The notes below the pieces were generated by a model that made no database searches, had not been told where the DNA came from, and was given only the letters and a program-made list of their open reading frames with translations. The position numbers and the translations under genes were made by a program. Of a DNA stretch of 64,000 bases, positions 37,562 to 50,279 are shown one piece after another (positions within the stretch are counted from its first letter, which is position 1; the number at the start of each line of letters is the position of its first letter). This DNA is from Lotus japonicus (Eukaryota; Streptophyta; Magnoliopsida; Fabales; Fabaceae). The stretch is from contig NC_080044.1 of the NCBI RefSeq assembly GCF_012489685.1, positions 16,720,369 to 16,784,368 of the forward strand, in the 5' to 3' direction.

Positions 37562-39100
37562 GAGGATTAATCAATTACAATTATTTGAGTTTAGTTTCTC
37601 GTCGGAAAAATTTGGTACTCGTCCCTATGATTATAGTCAGCTTGGTTTCGTTCTTAGTCAAAGGACAAAACTTTAGCAAGAGTGTTGAGTGGTAATGCAG
37701 AACTGGCGTGGCATATATACGTGTAACTTTTAATTAAATTTAATTTCTAACTAATAATTAAATTAAATGAAAATTATTAATTAAAAATAACATAAATACC
37801 TAATTTTCTAATTACATAAATTTTAATTCCAAAAGAAACTTTATTCCTCACCCACCATCTGAATTCATGAGTGTTCATCAATATTCTTCTCATCATGAAC
37901 CTCAACCCAGAAAATTGTAGCCTCGACCAAATTTGGACCCAAAAAAATCCATCCTTTTCCTCAGTCCCCAACATAACCAATAAAAGGATGCATCAACTCA
38001 AAACACAAACTCATAATTTCACTAATTTGGACCTAGAAAAATCCATCATTTTCCTTAGTCCACTTCCCCTTTCAATCCCAACGCATATTTGCTGAAAGAA
38101 AGGTTCAAAGGTTCAAGCATTGGTCCTAATTTCACTGATTTCTCTTTCATTCTTCCCATAATGAAAACACTCGAGTCTTTTCCCTTCCAAAAAAACCTAA
38201 GTCATGTAGTTACCACACTTTCCTCCCTAGCCGCGCTGCACCACCCTTTCCTCCCCTAGCTGCGCAGCACCACCACTTCCTCCCTTTCCCATAAACGTGA
38301 CACCACCACCTATTCCCTCTCCCTCATATCGTGTATTCTCTCTTCCTCTCTCATCGATGCACAACCACCGTCGTTAAGCTTGGGGTATCGTCATCGTCCT
38401 TTGTTGTTGTAGTGGAAGAAGATGAAGACATATATGCAAGTTTGAAGACATAAAGAAACCCCTAATTGTGAACCGATGGCGTGCCACGATCGGGCCAGAC
38501 GGAACGACTATGATGGCGACCCTGGGTTTCGCACGATTAGGGTTGGGACGATATGTTTTCGCATGATCTGGGTTCGCCATCCATCTTCCTCTTCCTCGCA
38601 AGGTCGAACCAAACTGTCATCTAATCCCTTCCACCATAAATTTTCAAAACCCATAATTGCAAGTATAGAGAGCATGAAACGAACGGGCCTGACCAATGAG
38701 CCTATAAGCTAGATGTATAAGAGTGTCGGGGTGGGAGGATTTGTTCTTTTTCTTTTTGGTACATAGGAAAATAGGATTTGTTCTTTTTGAGCATTGTATT
38801 TGTGTTTATTGATTAAGGAAGAATATTATGAAGGTGGAAAGATGAATCAAAGGATGAGATCAATTTACTTTTACTGAAGTTTGTGATTTTATTTTTAATA
38901 AAAAATTATATATGGATATGCTACATGAGTTATGTTCTACCACTCAGCACTCGCCGAAGCTCCGTCCCACAAGAAGAACCAAAACTAAACTGGTTGCAAT
39001 CGTAATAATAGATGGTAATATTTTTTCTGACGAGGAATTAAACTCAAACAATTATAAAAAACAGAGACTAATTTAATAATTAGCCCTACTTTTAATTATC
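37562..39100. mobile_element. Diverged inverted-repeat element (about 1.5 kb)
   Basis: The left arm (from about 37570: 'atttgagtttagtttctcgtc...gagtgttgagtggta') pairs with the complement of the right arm (about 38930-39060: 'taccactcagcactcgc...gacgaggaattaaactcaaac'). Divergence is considerable and I cannot define exact ends or a TSD. The interior is GC-richer, with minus frames at 38374-38696 that are not recognisable. It sits between the IDD promoter side and the Helitron array. Confidence 0.55.
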
Positions 39101-39240
39101 CGGAATGTTAATTAACGTAACTTACACGTATATTAAAACAATTGTTTGCCTCCTACCATGTAATGATTTATGAAAATGGAATAAAAAGCCATATGCTTTA
39201 TGTTTTGGTGTATTGACAAGAGTATTATCAAAATATAGTA

Positions 39241-41057
39241 CTAGTGTATTTTTTCCGTGCGTTGCACGGGGAATATGTCTTTTGTATTTGATACATTAAT
39301 TAATCATGAACGTGATTATGCGAGTTCGTTTAAATCTTAAATAATCAGGGCAAATCTTTTAAAATTCGGTTTCAATATTTGTTTTGAAATCAGGGAACAC
39401 GTGTCAACAGAAGAGAAACTATCTAATTCTTTTCTAATATACTAGTGTTTTTTCCCGTACATTGCACGGGGAATATGTCTATTGTATTTGATACATCAAT
39501 TAATCATGAACGTGATTATGCGAGTTCATTTTCAGTTATTATTTTTTAAATTCTAAGTTATTTATGATTTTTTTAAGTTGTTCTCTATATGTGCTCTCAT
39601 CTTTCCCCATTAATTCTCCCTTAACTGTCTCTTTTTCTTCCCCAATTTTGTTCCTCTCTCTTTTCTCTCATCTGAATAAAAAGGAGAAATTAGGAGATTC
39701 CTGTAAATATGCATTAAGTTAGGCTTGAGACTTTTCCTAATATAAAGAGATAATGAAAACGGTTTCAAGATTTGTTTTGAAAATAAATTTAGTAAGGAGT
39801 AATCTAGGAAAATCTTAGATAATTAGAGCAAATCTTTTAAAATTCGGTTTCAAGATAAAATAACACAACATAAGAGAAGCTATCTAATGAAATGACATGT
39901 GAAATTTTGTTTATGAGAATTAACCTGAGAATAACACGTGGAATTGTTTTTATGTGAATTAACCTGGAAATGACACGTCACTAAATCAGTCTGATAGAAG
40001 ATAAATTGATTGATATTGATAAATAGGGGAGGAGATGGCTGATGCAGTATCTTACATAATTAGGGAAAATCTCTTAAAATTTTAATGGAATATAATCTCA
40101 GCACTACATATTTTATTTTTATATTTTAGATCATGAGAAAGAATAAAAGGAGAAATCAGGGGATTCCTGTAAATATGCAGTAAATTAGGCTTGAGGCTTT
40201 TCCTAATTTAAAGAGATAATGAAAACGGTTTCAAGATTTGTTTTCGGAATAAATTTAGTAAGAGTAATCTAGGTAAATCTTAGATAATTAGAGCAAATCT
40301 TTTAAAATTCGGTTTCAAGATAAAATAACACAACAGAAGAGAAGTTATCTAATGGAATGACACGTGAATTTTTTTTATGAGAATTAACCTGGTGCTGCCA
40401 CGTCACTAAATCAGCTTGATAGAAGTTCTTCTTTTTTAATATATTAGTATTTTTCCTGTTTTTTTCATTTGATACATTAATTAATCATGAACGTGATTAT
40501 GCAAGTTCATTTTTAGTTATTATTTTTTAAATTCTAAGTTATTTATGCTTTAATTTTTTAAAAAAAATTGTTCTCAAGATGTGTTCAGGGAACACATGTC
40601 AATAGACTGATACGGTATCTTAGATAATTAGGAAAAATCTTTTAAAATTTTAATGGATTATAATCTCAGCACTACATATTTTAGTTTTATATTGTAGATC
40701 ATGAGAAAAAATAAAAGGAAAAATCAGGGAATTCCTGTAAATATTGTAAATATGCACTAAATTATGCTTGAGACTTTTCCTAATTTAAAGAGATAATGAA
40801 AACGGTTTCAAGATTTGTTTTGGAAATAAATTTAGTAAGGAGTAAATCTTAAATAATTAAGGCAAATCTTTTAAAATCCAGTTTCAAGATAAAATAACAC
40901 AACATAATAGAAGCTATCTAATGGAATGACACGTGAAATTTTTTATGAGAATTAACCTGAGAATGACATGTGTTATATTTACATGAGAATTAATCTGAGA
41001 ATGACACGTCACTAAATCAGCCTGATAAGAGTTTTTCTTTTTTAATATATATTGTTT
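39241..41057 (-). mobile_element. Tandem array of short non-autonomous Helitrons
   Basis: In minus orientation, 3' termini occur at 39241 (CTAG, hairpin ccgtgc-gtt-gcacgg at 39255-39269), 39442 (CTAG, stem cccgt/acggg) and 40444 (TTAG, i.e. CTAA on the element strand, which still fits CTRR; hairpin decayed). Each following unit begins directly after the same junction 'taatata', part of the 5'-terminal sequence (complement of ctttt-taatata). The units are about 201, 1002 and 614 bp. Within units the block 'ggagaaat-agg-gattcctgtaaatatgca' occurs three times (about 39681, 40160, 40720), so unit 2 is probably itself a fusion of two. All units share 'cacgtcactaaatcag' near their 5' ends. No protein is encoded. 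Confidence 0.85.
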
Positions 41058-42480
41058 GATATTAATATTGATTTATTGATTCATTATGGTATTATTTTAT
41101 TTTAACAGCTTTTATACATATTTTCCGGTCATCATCACACATTTTAACACTATAAATAATATTTGCTTCTTTCAAAAGTTACTTCATTTCAAACACGTTT
41201 ATGACCAAAATCAATTTTATAAAATATTGATATGCAAGTCAAGGTTACAAATACCAATATAACACACACTTCGACAGAGAGACCTAATAGAGGAGCACTG
41301 TCCCCCAGTTTTCACATTTTCTACTTAATCATTTACTAGTATCAGCAATGCTATATTTCGACTAATTTTAAAAAATAAATTGATGAACATCCCTACTAAT
41401 TAAAAAAGATTAAACTTAAGTACATTAATACTGTTGTGGTGACTTAGTCAACCTGTTAACCAAATCAACCCCGACAGCCACACCTCTAACGGTCACATGC
41501 ATCGGTTACTCTCTCATCAACCAGGATCCACCTCGAGTCAATCATCTTCTCTGATCATTGTTACCCTAGAAAAGGCTTATACGATCGCTCCTTCCTTGGG
41601 ACCATTATCCACACTTGAATTGTAGATGTGGTTCACCTCATCACGTTCCATCAAGCTCTCCAACCTAGCAACAAGTGTAGGCGAGGAGCTTAAGACTCAG
41701 GTCTCATTCACGAGTAATCCTTAGTCGTCAGATCTTTGGGAATAATAGATCTAGAAGGATGGCGAGGACCATGATTCATTTAGAAGCTAAGCACTCATTA
41801 CTATCTTCGAAGACCCACTCACGCTCACACGAATAGAAAAGGGAAAACTCAGCCTAGAAGCAGGTACATTAATCTTAAGTCTAAGTGAAATTCTTAAACT
41901 CCTCCAGATACTAACTTAGGTATTGAAGTGTTTTTACTTGGACCCTCCTGGGCTTCGACACGATGGCGGCTATGAGTAACCCCTCCTCTCTTCGACTTGA
42001 TTGAAGCTCCCTCGCCTCCATTGCGACCAAGTTTATATGTTTCCTGATCCTCAATCAACATCTAGTGATTTGATCAGATTAGTCTGATTCAATACTATAT
42101 ATACGGATAAAATGTAAATTGCTCAAAGATATACCATTTTTGTGATTAATCTAGAACTTTTATTTTGTGCGCAACTTCATTTACAACTTACAAAGTTGAG
42201 ATACGGTTTAGTGCAAACTCTCACATGTGTCATTATGTAAAAAATTTATGTCTATCTTTATTTCATATATATTAAATATGTAAGGTCTTTTAGCTTATCA
42301 AAAAAAAATGTAAGGTCCTTTAAATATTTATTAAGGAACATATATAAATATAATGTTTCAATAGACATTGTCATATCACATGAGAGGATCCAAATTTTAA
42401 AAAGAGTTATGATCCCATGCAATTTTTTGCATTTCACCTTGTATAGATCATAGATTAGATTGTTACATGGTCTCTTCTTT
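41058..42480. other. Unclassified block, possibly a decayed LTR-element fragment
   Basis: From about 41430 to 42060 the base composition changes to GC-richer, low-repeat sequence. Phrases such as 'cttaggtattgaagtg...ttggaccctcctgggcttcgac' resemble the downstream part of plant LTRs. No open frame, LTR pair, primer site or TSD was found, so this is only a compositional observation. Confidence 0.3.
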
Positions 42481-42489
42481 TTTACTACT

Positions 42490-42720
42490 AAAGTTAATAA
42501 TTAAGAGTAGAACCGTCGCTAAAAGTTGGACATTAACGTCAGCTTTCTAGTAAAGTGAGTTGTGTTGGATTAGTGTCGGCTATATTTAAAATTCACCAAA
42601 TGGTCGATATTAAAAGTTAATAATTTCGACTCATTCAAAGTTGTTGACGACACTAACGTAAATCGACACTAAACTAGATTTAATATCAACTTTTGACTCA
42701 GTATTTTTTTGAGTAATGTA
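42490..42720. other. Short motif-rich stretch, possibly a CACTA subterminal region
   Basis: Motifs like gtcgctaaaag, gacactaacg and cgacactaaac are repeated in both orientations, similar in style to the CACTA end at 9540-9868. No CACTA terminus is intact here. Confidence 0.3.
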
Positions 42721-45340
42721 CCAGGTTTTACTTTTTAATAGAATACAGTTTACAATCACAATGTGTAAACTTTTCTTCCTTTCTCTCATTCAATCCTACT
42801 AATATGTTGTAGTACTTTAGTTACTAGTAGAATTTGAACCGGATTTGAGGAATTTTGTTACATCAAGTTCCACTTAGGTTATAAAATAAATATGTTGATT
42901 ATAAATTGGATTGTTTATCATTTTCAACTTAGATAAATTGTAGTCAAGTCTTTTTTTATTTAAATTTTTGAATTCATATATTTATTTAGTCTAATATTTT
43001 CTTACTCAATCCTGACTGTCTCTTTTTACACAAGAGATGAGAGCCATATATATGCTCTCCTTGTTTATTTTCCCTAGTTTTCTTTCTTAGATATGTTAGA
43101 GGATTCCATACTATGTTCCCAACCTACCTTAAGTTTGTGTGGCAGACCACAAACTCGAATTTAATTTCAAATATTTTCAACCCTCATCAAAGCTAGTTTA
43201 ATTAATTTCGATCTGCACCCATTGAGAGAGAGAGGAAAAAAAAAGGAATTAAGGCTTTTTTTTCCTCTGTTATTTACATGTACTAGTGTTTTTTACCCGC
43301 GCGTTGCACGGGGAATACATCTATTATATTTGATAGGTCAATTAATATCTTGATCATTAAAAATATAATAAACAACTGATGAAATAGAAGAGTATGAAAT
43401 GATGAGCAAAGTGGACAAAAAGTCTTAAATTAAAACCCTTGTTGCATAGATTGAACTTCGTACAATTGAATAACTAATAAAAAAATTGGTTAACCAAATC
43501 TCAAATTATGCAAAACATATTAGGGGATGTGGTTTAATGATGGCTAGTAAACAATAGCTGATTTAATCTACAATGAAAAAAAGAGAAAAGATTCTTTATG
43601 TACGTGATTATGCTAGTTCATTTTTTACACAATAAAATAAACTAAGTTTGACCCATATCAACATGAAGTCGTTTCACATTCTTCATGAGCCTAAAGACAA
43701 TAACACAAATTATAGATATGAAGAATCACCAATAAAGCATTCAGAACACATTTTAATCTTAGAAAAAAAAGAATGTACCGCGAAATTTGTTATTGTATTT
43801 CATACATTAATTAATACTTAATGAAGGTACTTTCTTGTTAAAATATATTTCTTCCCGTAGGAGAATTTAACTCCTATAATAATTTGTACAAAAAAAATTA
43901 AAGTGGACTATATTATTATGTAGTAAAAAATTAACATCAAACTATATTATATTATGTTTTTCTTGTAACAAAAAAAAATTCCGATGAAATCTTATTAACA
44001 TTTATTTTTATGTAGAAGTATTTTCATGTAAAATATTATTCCTATGTATAAAAGCTTTTAGGCTCTTTCTAATACATTTAGATCCAGCTTCTCCTTACTC
44101 TCAGGATGCCTGAAAGTCTTTTCTCAAGTCTATCTGGTGGGTAATATCGATGAAGATGATGACACCCACCATACCTTGCTTGCTTCAAGGTCGATCTCTT
44201 GTATCCTCCTCCTGCCGAAGACTTTAAGAGTAAACCTTGCCATTCCAACTTTCATCGATCGAGTTTCAGTTGCTTTTTCTGTTGATCCAGGTGAGAAAGC
44301 TTACTAAGGCAACCTCTGCTTTTGTCTATCTCCCAATATAAGAAGCATGTTGCTTTGCTCTTATAGTAGTACTAATGAGCGTACTTTATAATAAATTTCT
44401 AGCGAAGGTCTTGACAGTTTGGAACTGAAAGGTGTGGTTCATTAATAATATCTAGTAGTTTTATCATGCTATTCTGATTTTGAGCTTGTTGTACTTACCG
44501 GAGCATTTCTGCGATAAAAAAATTCAGAATAGTAAAGCAGTCGTACTATGCTCCCTTTACTTGCTCTAGTGCTCAAGTGATAGCTGAGTGCATACTGTTT
44601 GCATCTGAATTATATATAAAAGACTCTTAAAAACAACTACTTAATTCTCCATTACAAAGAATATACATTACATCAGAACCTAATTATTATTTGTCAGTGA
44701 CATAAGTGTCGAAAATAATAGTAATGGAAATTTCGAATGGTGTGGATAAGGGTTAAAAGTCCAATCTCATAAGAAAGAAAAATCTACATTTACATCAAAA
44801 TCTCTCTCAGATTTCTCTACCTCACTATCACCACCGTTTTTCTTATAAATTATCCACAAACACACTCACAAATTCCACACAGTACCTAACATCATATGCA
44901 AATTTTGTTTTCACTGCAACCAGAGTCTGTTCTCTAACATAAAAAAGCACTTCATAAAGTAAGAAGGTATCACATTTTGAATTTAAATCATTAAAATATT
45001 TATTTCTAATTAAAAAATCAAATGAAACTTTGGTAGTTTTTCTAGAAATTTTAGACCCATTATATTTGCTGAACGACTAAAACAACTCTTTGCTTTATGT
45101 AGCACTGTTGTTGAAAGTACAATAACCAAATCAAAAACATATGTTGATACTAAATCGTAATGTGATAATTACACACTCATGCAAGCAAGACTTCCAATCA
45201 CACTAAAGTTTGATTAATTGAACCATAGTAGAACAATGATTAATTATAAAATCTAATATTGCCTTTGAAAAGTGACTTTTAATATATGTAATGATGATAG
45301 ATAGATGTAGAATTGATGAACTAAATCAGTAAAACTATAT

Positions 45341-45466
45341 ATGCATCACAATAGTGCAACACCAAACACACATCTTTATCTCTTATCTGGTGAATATATA
45401 CATATGCATCACAGTAGTGCAACACCAAACACACATCTCTATCTCTTATCAGGTGAATATATACAT
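45341..45466. repeat. 63-bp tandem duplication
   Basis: The unit beginning atgcatcaca/gtagtgcaac starts at 45341 and again at 45404 with only three or so differences. It lies inside the 4.0 kb Helitron. Confidence 0.9.
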
Positions 45467-46620
45467 ATAATGGACTGAGAAAAACCTCCATGAGTACTGG
45501 TCTCACATGTTTCGTGGCTTACTTGAAATGAGAGCAAGATAAGATCTTGAGTCATCAATCATGTTTCATCTTCAGCTAGCTGAGAATCAGAGAGTGTAGT
45601 TAGAAAGAGGTATGCACCTCATTGTCGTTCTGTACCTACGGATAAATTCATGTCAAATGTTTCCAGGGAAGCCAAGGAAATCAATTTATTGTTAGAACAT
45701 TGGTTTAGGCGTTTAGCATATTAGAAAGGATAACACCAGTTTTAAAAGTCTAACCTCAATAGTATAGCTTGAGCGAACAAAGATAAGCAGTAAAATCTCA
45801 TCCATGATATGTAGTTCTGTAGTTGTAACGGCAAGCACCAACAATAATAATTAATTTCCTCGGTGCAAGAAGCAGGCAAAAAGAAAAAATTACCAAATAA
45901 AAAAGTTGTAAGGAAAAAAATCTACAACTTCTCCTTTCTCTCCCATCAATTCTTTCACTCCCTCAATCCACTTCACTGACAATGATTAGGTTAATAAAAA
46001 CATACACGGATCAATGTTTCACCTCCTATAACATAGGACACAAATTTTAGATGCAAATTAAGAAAAACGAATAAAATAGAATCACATACAAAGGAGAATA
46101 AGAAAACATAAAAAACAAATCAAAATATTACAAAATTCCATATAGAATATAAAATGGACTCACCATCCATGTCTTCCAAAGAATCTCTTTTGGTGGAATG
46201 TCTATAAAAAAAAACTTGAAGAAAAGAATTTGAAATTAGCATGGCAAGTGATGAACGAAATTGACCTTGAAGTCAAACATGAGTGAATGAAAGTTAAAGG
46301 TAAAGTAAAATAAAATTGAAAAAAACCATAACATATTATGCAAGCAAAGGAAGAAAATAATTTGAAACCTCCATCTGCAACCTTCCCAATCAGTCCAAAG
46401 CAGCAAATCGGAGGGATGCGATTGCAAGTCGATGACAAAGTGGTTCCGTTGAGAGATGAGACGATTTTGTGGGGTGGTTCCGTTCAGTGGAGAGATGAGA
46501 TGAAAATTGCATGGAGGAGATGAATTCCATGGAGGAGATAGTGGAGGTAGGCAGAGTTTTAAAAGGGTTTTTGCTGATGGGATGTATTATTGATTTAAAT
46601 CACTTATCACAGATTTTATA

Positions 46621-47100
46621 TTAAGATAAAATCATGAAATAAACAGCATAAATCCTAATCAAATCTAAAATTTAAAAATGTATTAAATAAATATAGATAA
46701 AAACTATCAAAATCTAGCAAAACACAATAAAAACTCATAAACTCCGGAATTAATTAAAAATCCGAAAATTCAATAAAAATACCATAAAAAATAATTAATA
46801 CTCTAAAAATAAATAATAATATAAATTAAGATAAAATACAGAAATAAACAACATAAGTCTTAATCAAATCTAAAATTTAAAAATGTATTAAATAAAAATA
46901 GATAAAAACTATCAAAATCTAGCAAATCACAATAAAAACTCATAAAATCCGGAATTAATTAAAAATCCGAAAATTCAATAAAAATACCATAAAAATTAAT
47001 TAATACTCAAAAAATAAATCAAAAATAAATTAAGATAAAATCAAGAAATAAAAAACCTAAATTCTAATCAAATCTAAAATTTAAAAATGTATTTTTTTAT
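46621..47100. repeat. About 205-bp tandem repeat, 2.3 copies
   Basis: The marker ttaagataaa occurs at 46621, 46826 and 47030, each followed by the same AT-rich sequence (for example 'caaatctaaaatttaaaaat'). The third copy is partial. It sits near the 5' end of the Helitron (minus orientation). Confidence 0.9.
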
Positions 47101-47273
47101 TAAGGAGAAATAAGGTAAGGAAAAATCAGGGCACATGTGGCAAGTGAGGCCAAGGAGAAAGAGCTTACATGTAAAATATTAGGTGAGAATTAATCTGGGA
47201 GCGACACGTCACTAACTTGGCCTGTGAGAGCGACACGTCATGCTAGAAGTTGTTCTTTTCTAATATATATTGA

Positions 47274-48378
47274 TCATTGACATTACTATTTTGCAATTAG
47301 ATCATATATACTTAATGATACATTTCATTAACAGCTTAATACGTAGTCATTCGTTTGCTATGACTTAATTATATTATAGCATGGTGAGGTTGATGAACAA
47401 TATTTTTTCGTGTTCTACCACTAATAATAATGACTAATCTCTTTATAATAGGTGTTCATACTAAACAGTAAACGGTTTAACCGATTAATGGACAAAGTTG
47501 AAACAATTATACACGGGCTTTAATAAATGCTTCTCTCTTCGTCAAAGACAGTACAGCACATGGTTTCTGCCAGCTTCTCTCTCTTGTGTCTTGGCCAGCA
47601 AGCAGACTAGAAGCTCAGTCAGTCAGTCTAATTCCAAAGTCCAACTTGGGATCAACTTGAGATTTTTGATTTTGTTGAAATCTGGCTCGACCGCAGAACG
47701 AAGGACATATGACATTTTCAAAAAAAAAACATACATATTACAAACACAGCCCAGCCCAATCTTAAATCTAATTTCTCCGGGCCTTGCTCGCAACTAAAAC
47801 AGTTTTTTTTTAAATAAAACATTTTAAAATAAAATGGGCAACATATATATTTACACTTTCATTTTTATTTTCTAGCACATATGCAAATTCGGATTACACA
47901 ATTAATTATATCTTCCGAGTTTAACTCTCACCCTTCATAGTAGGTTAAGGATTTGATTCTCCTGTATCCATCTAGTAAAATCTCATTTGTGGGAGATCTT
48001 TATTCTACTATTTTCTTATAAAAAAAATGAGAACGATTAAATGTACTAAAATGAAGAGCGGTGGTGGAGGTTGGTAGAGATGGTGCTACGATGAAAATGA
48101 TAATCAAAATAAAAACAAGCAAAATTCTTAATATAAAATGAAAACTTTATTTTAAGAAAGTTAGAAATACAGAAAATATTTTCTTAAATCAAACAAAACG
48201 CTTATTTTATATTTATATTGCACAAAAAGATCCTTAAAAATTTTCAATTTTGTCAAAGATTTATAAAAATTGATCCGGAATGGCAACGTGTTGCTTCTAG
48301 AGAAAAGCCCATGTAATATTCTGGTTTCGTTCTTAAATTTTGTAGTAACAATAAGCATTCCACTACAACTATTTTTAG
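47274..48378. other. Intergenic stretch
   Basis: I see no gene or boundary. The plus frame 47498-47797 has no recognisable domains. Confidence 0.5.
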
Positions 48379-48906
48379 CTAGGGGTGTAATCAGATCAGA
48401 TTGGTTCGGATTTATGATGTTTAAATATCCGAACCAATCAAACATGTTCGGTTTGAGTTGGTTCGGATTTCCTGATTTTTGCTTCTAAACTCGAATCAAG
48501 CCAATTTGATTTGGATTGGTTCGAATAGGATGATCGTATTTTGAACGAAAAAATATTATTTTAAAATTTGCACGAAAATTATTATGAAAACGAGAAAAAT
48601 TATAAAAAAATTCAACATTTCTAAACAACAAAACATTTGATAATGACATAATCCATATAATGTAGAAAAAAAAAAGCCAACATCTGCAATATAAATATAA
48701 TTAGGCAATGTAATGACTGAAGACTGAAGTGTTTAGGCTTAATATAAAAAACATTTTTAATTCATTAGGTTGATTCAGATTGATATGTTTTTCAATAATT
48801 AAATCCGATATTTGAACAAATGGTGATTTGATGTAATAAAAAAATCGAACCAAACTGATAATCCACAAATTCAGTTCAAATCAATTTGATAGGATTTTAC
48901 ACCTTA
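48379..48906. mobile_element. MITE-like element, possibly hAT type
   Basis: The left end CTAGGGGTGTAATC pairs imperfectly with the right end ...GATTTTACACCTTA. The interior is rich in 'gaaccaa/ttggttcg' motifs facing both ways. The flanks atttttag (48371-48378) and attttagg (48907-48914) look like an imperfect 8-bp duplication, the hAT length. Ends with TAGGGGTGT are known from hAT-like MITEs in plants. Confidence 0.5.
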
Positions 48907-49675
48907 ATTTTAGGTTATAGTGAAGACGTTAGCAATGACAAAATCTTGATTAGGATTTAGGCAGATAAGTGGCCTAAAGTTCAGGTTGTGTTTGTTCGTT
49001 ACATTGCCGACAAGAGATCAATCGTGAATATGATAATGGTATTGGTATGGTATGGGTGTTTTGCTATAACTTTTCACCAAACATAGTCAAAAGAATGACA
49101 GATACTTGTCAAATTTCAGCAGTTTCACTTTCATCAGAGATATGTCATATGTGGTTCTTTTATACTACTAGTTACAAACGCAATTGTTTATTGAGCTCCT
49201 AATCACCCAGGTCAGCTCAAGTTGGGTTTGGATTCTTCCTACAAAATTTGGATTCAGATTTAAACTACTGAGAAAGAAAGCAAATTGGTAATGTCTTGCT
49301 TAAGCCACCAACATATGAACATAGAAGTCCTAAAACAAATGCATATATCCCCTTTCTTTTATACTAATTTTAATCTCTCTACCATCTCATTTTTATATAA
49401 TTTTTATTTTTATTTTTTTATCACATCATTTATTATATTTTTCACATTTTTCTTTTCTATTTTATCTTTCCATTCCTTTGTGTGGGGTGAAACTTCAATG
49501 TGAAATCAGGAATGTTTTCCCTATTAATCTCCTTTGTACATTATATTTTTATTTGTTTCGGAATAGATCTTCATTTTATTTTATTTTATACTGAATGTAT
49601 GTGAAAGTTATGTGAAAGTATCTTAAAATAAAAATAAAATTAGATGAAATAGTTCAACATGGGGGCATATATAGG
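48907..49675. other. Intergenic stretch
   Basis: AT-rich. No gene seen. Confidence 0.5.
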
Positions 49676-49686
49676 AGCCAAATAAA

Positions 49687-49838
49687 GGGAATGGGACGGG
49701 TGACTCACTTGGTTGAGCTAAGGATAGAAATAGGTGTTGGAGATAGAGTCTAGGGTTCAAACCCTGAGAATGAGTATTTGTAATTACTAACAACTAACCA
49801 CTAACATTTACCTATAAAAAGAAAAATGAGTCAATTAA
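49687..49838 (+). mobile_element. SINE (tRNA-derived), copy 1
   Basis: It contains an A-box-like TGACTCACTTGG and, about 45 bases on, a B box GGTTCAAACCC, so it carries an RNA polymerase III promoter. Its tail 'ttactaacaactaac...cctataaaaag' is shared with the SINE at 55047. Flanks agccaaataaa (49676-49686) and agccaagcaaa (49839-49849) are an 11-bp duplication with two mismatches. It does not encode a protein and depends on LINE machinery. Confidence 0.8.
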
Positions 49839-49849
49839 AGCCAAGCAAA

Positions 49850-50279
49850 TCAACATTCAAGGGTGAGCTGCTATCACGCTGCGGAGTGGACCTATTTTCA
49901 TGGAAAATGTGAGTATTTGGTTTGACAAAATATCTCTAGTTTTCATTTTAAAACTTTCTAATTTAGAAAACATGTCTATTTTGATTTTTACTTTCATTTT
50001 CACAGGTTACTGCTACTTCCAGTCTACCACTACCACCACCATTATCGTTACCACCCCCACTTCCACTACTGCTATCACCCCCATCACTGCCCGTGGCCTT
50101 CACTACCACCATCTTCACTGTCGTCCCCTTCCCCACCATCGTCGCCCACGCCCCAACCACCCCATTGCTGCCCCCAATACAATACCTCTACCGCGGTCAC
50201 CACCACTGCCTCTACTGCCACCACTACCACAACTAACCTCCACCATCACCACTTTTTGTTTTATTGGTTGATGGAGTTT
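49850..50279. other. Low-complexity flank of the solo LTR
   Basis: From about 50020 a run of cac/acc triplets produces a Thr/Pro-rich frame (to 50271) that reads open for compositional reasons only. Confidence 0.5.

Larger units (their letters stand above)
43283..47273 (-). mobile_element. Non-autonomous Helitron, 4.0 kb, both ends visible
   Basis: In minus orientation the 3' end is CTAG (43283-43286) preceded by the hairpin cccgcgc-gtt-gcacggg (43296-43312, one mismatch). The 5' end reads TCAATATATATTAGAAAAG (complement of bases ending at 47273). The outer neighbours are A on the left and T on the right, as required for A|T insertion. Its 5' end resembles that of the tandem array at 39241 and it shares the 'gacacgtcactaa' phrase, so it belongs to the same family. 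It encodes no Rep or RPA. The interior holds a 63-bp duplication and a 205-bp tandem repeat; the frames at 46202-46438 look spurious. Confidence 0.87.

Noticed and set aside
49900..50271. 123-codon plus frame rich in Thr and Pro
   Set aside because: Low-complexity cac/acc triplet run; no domain and no splice support.
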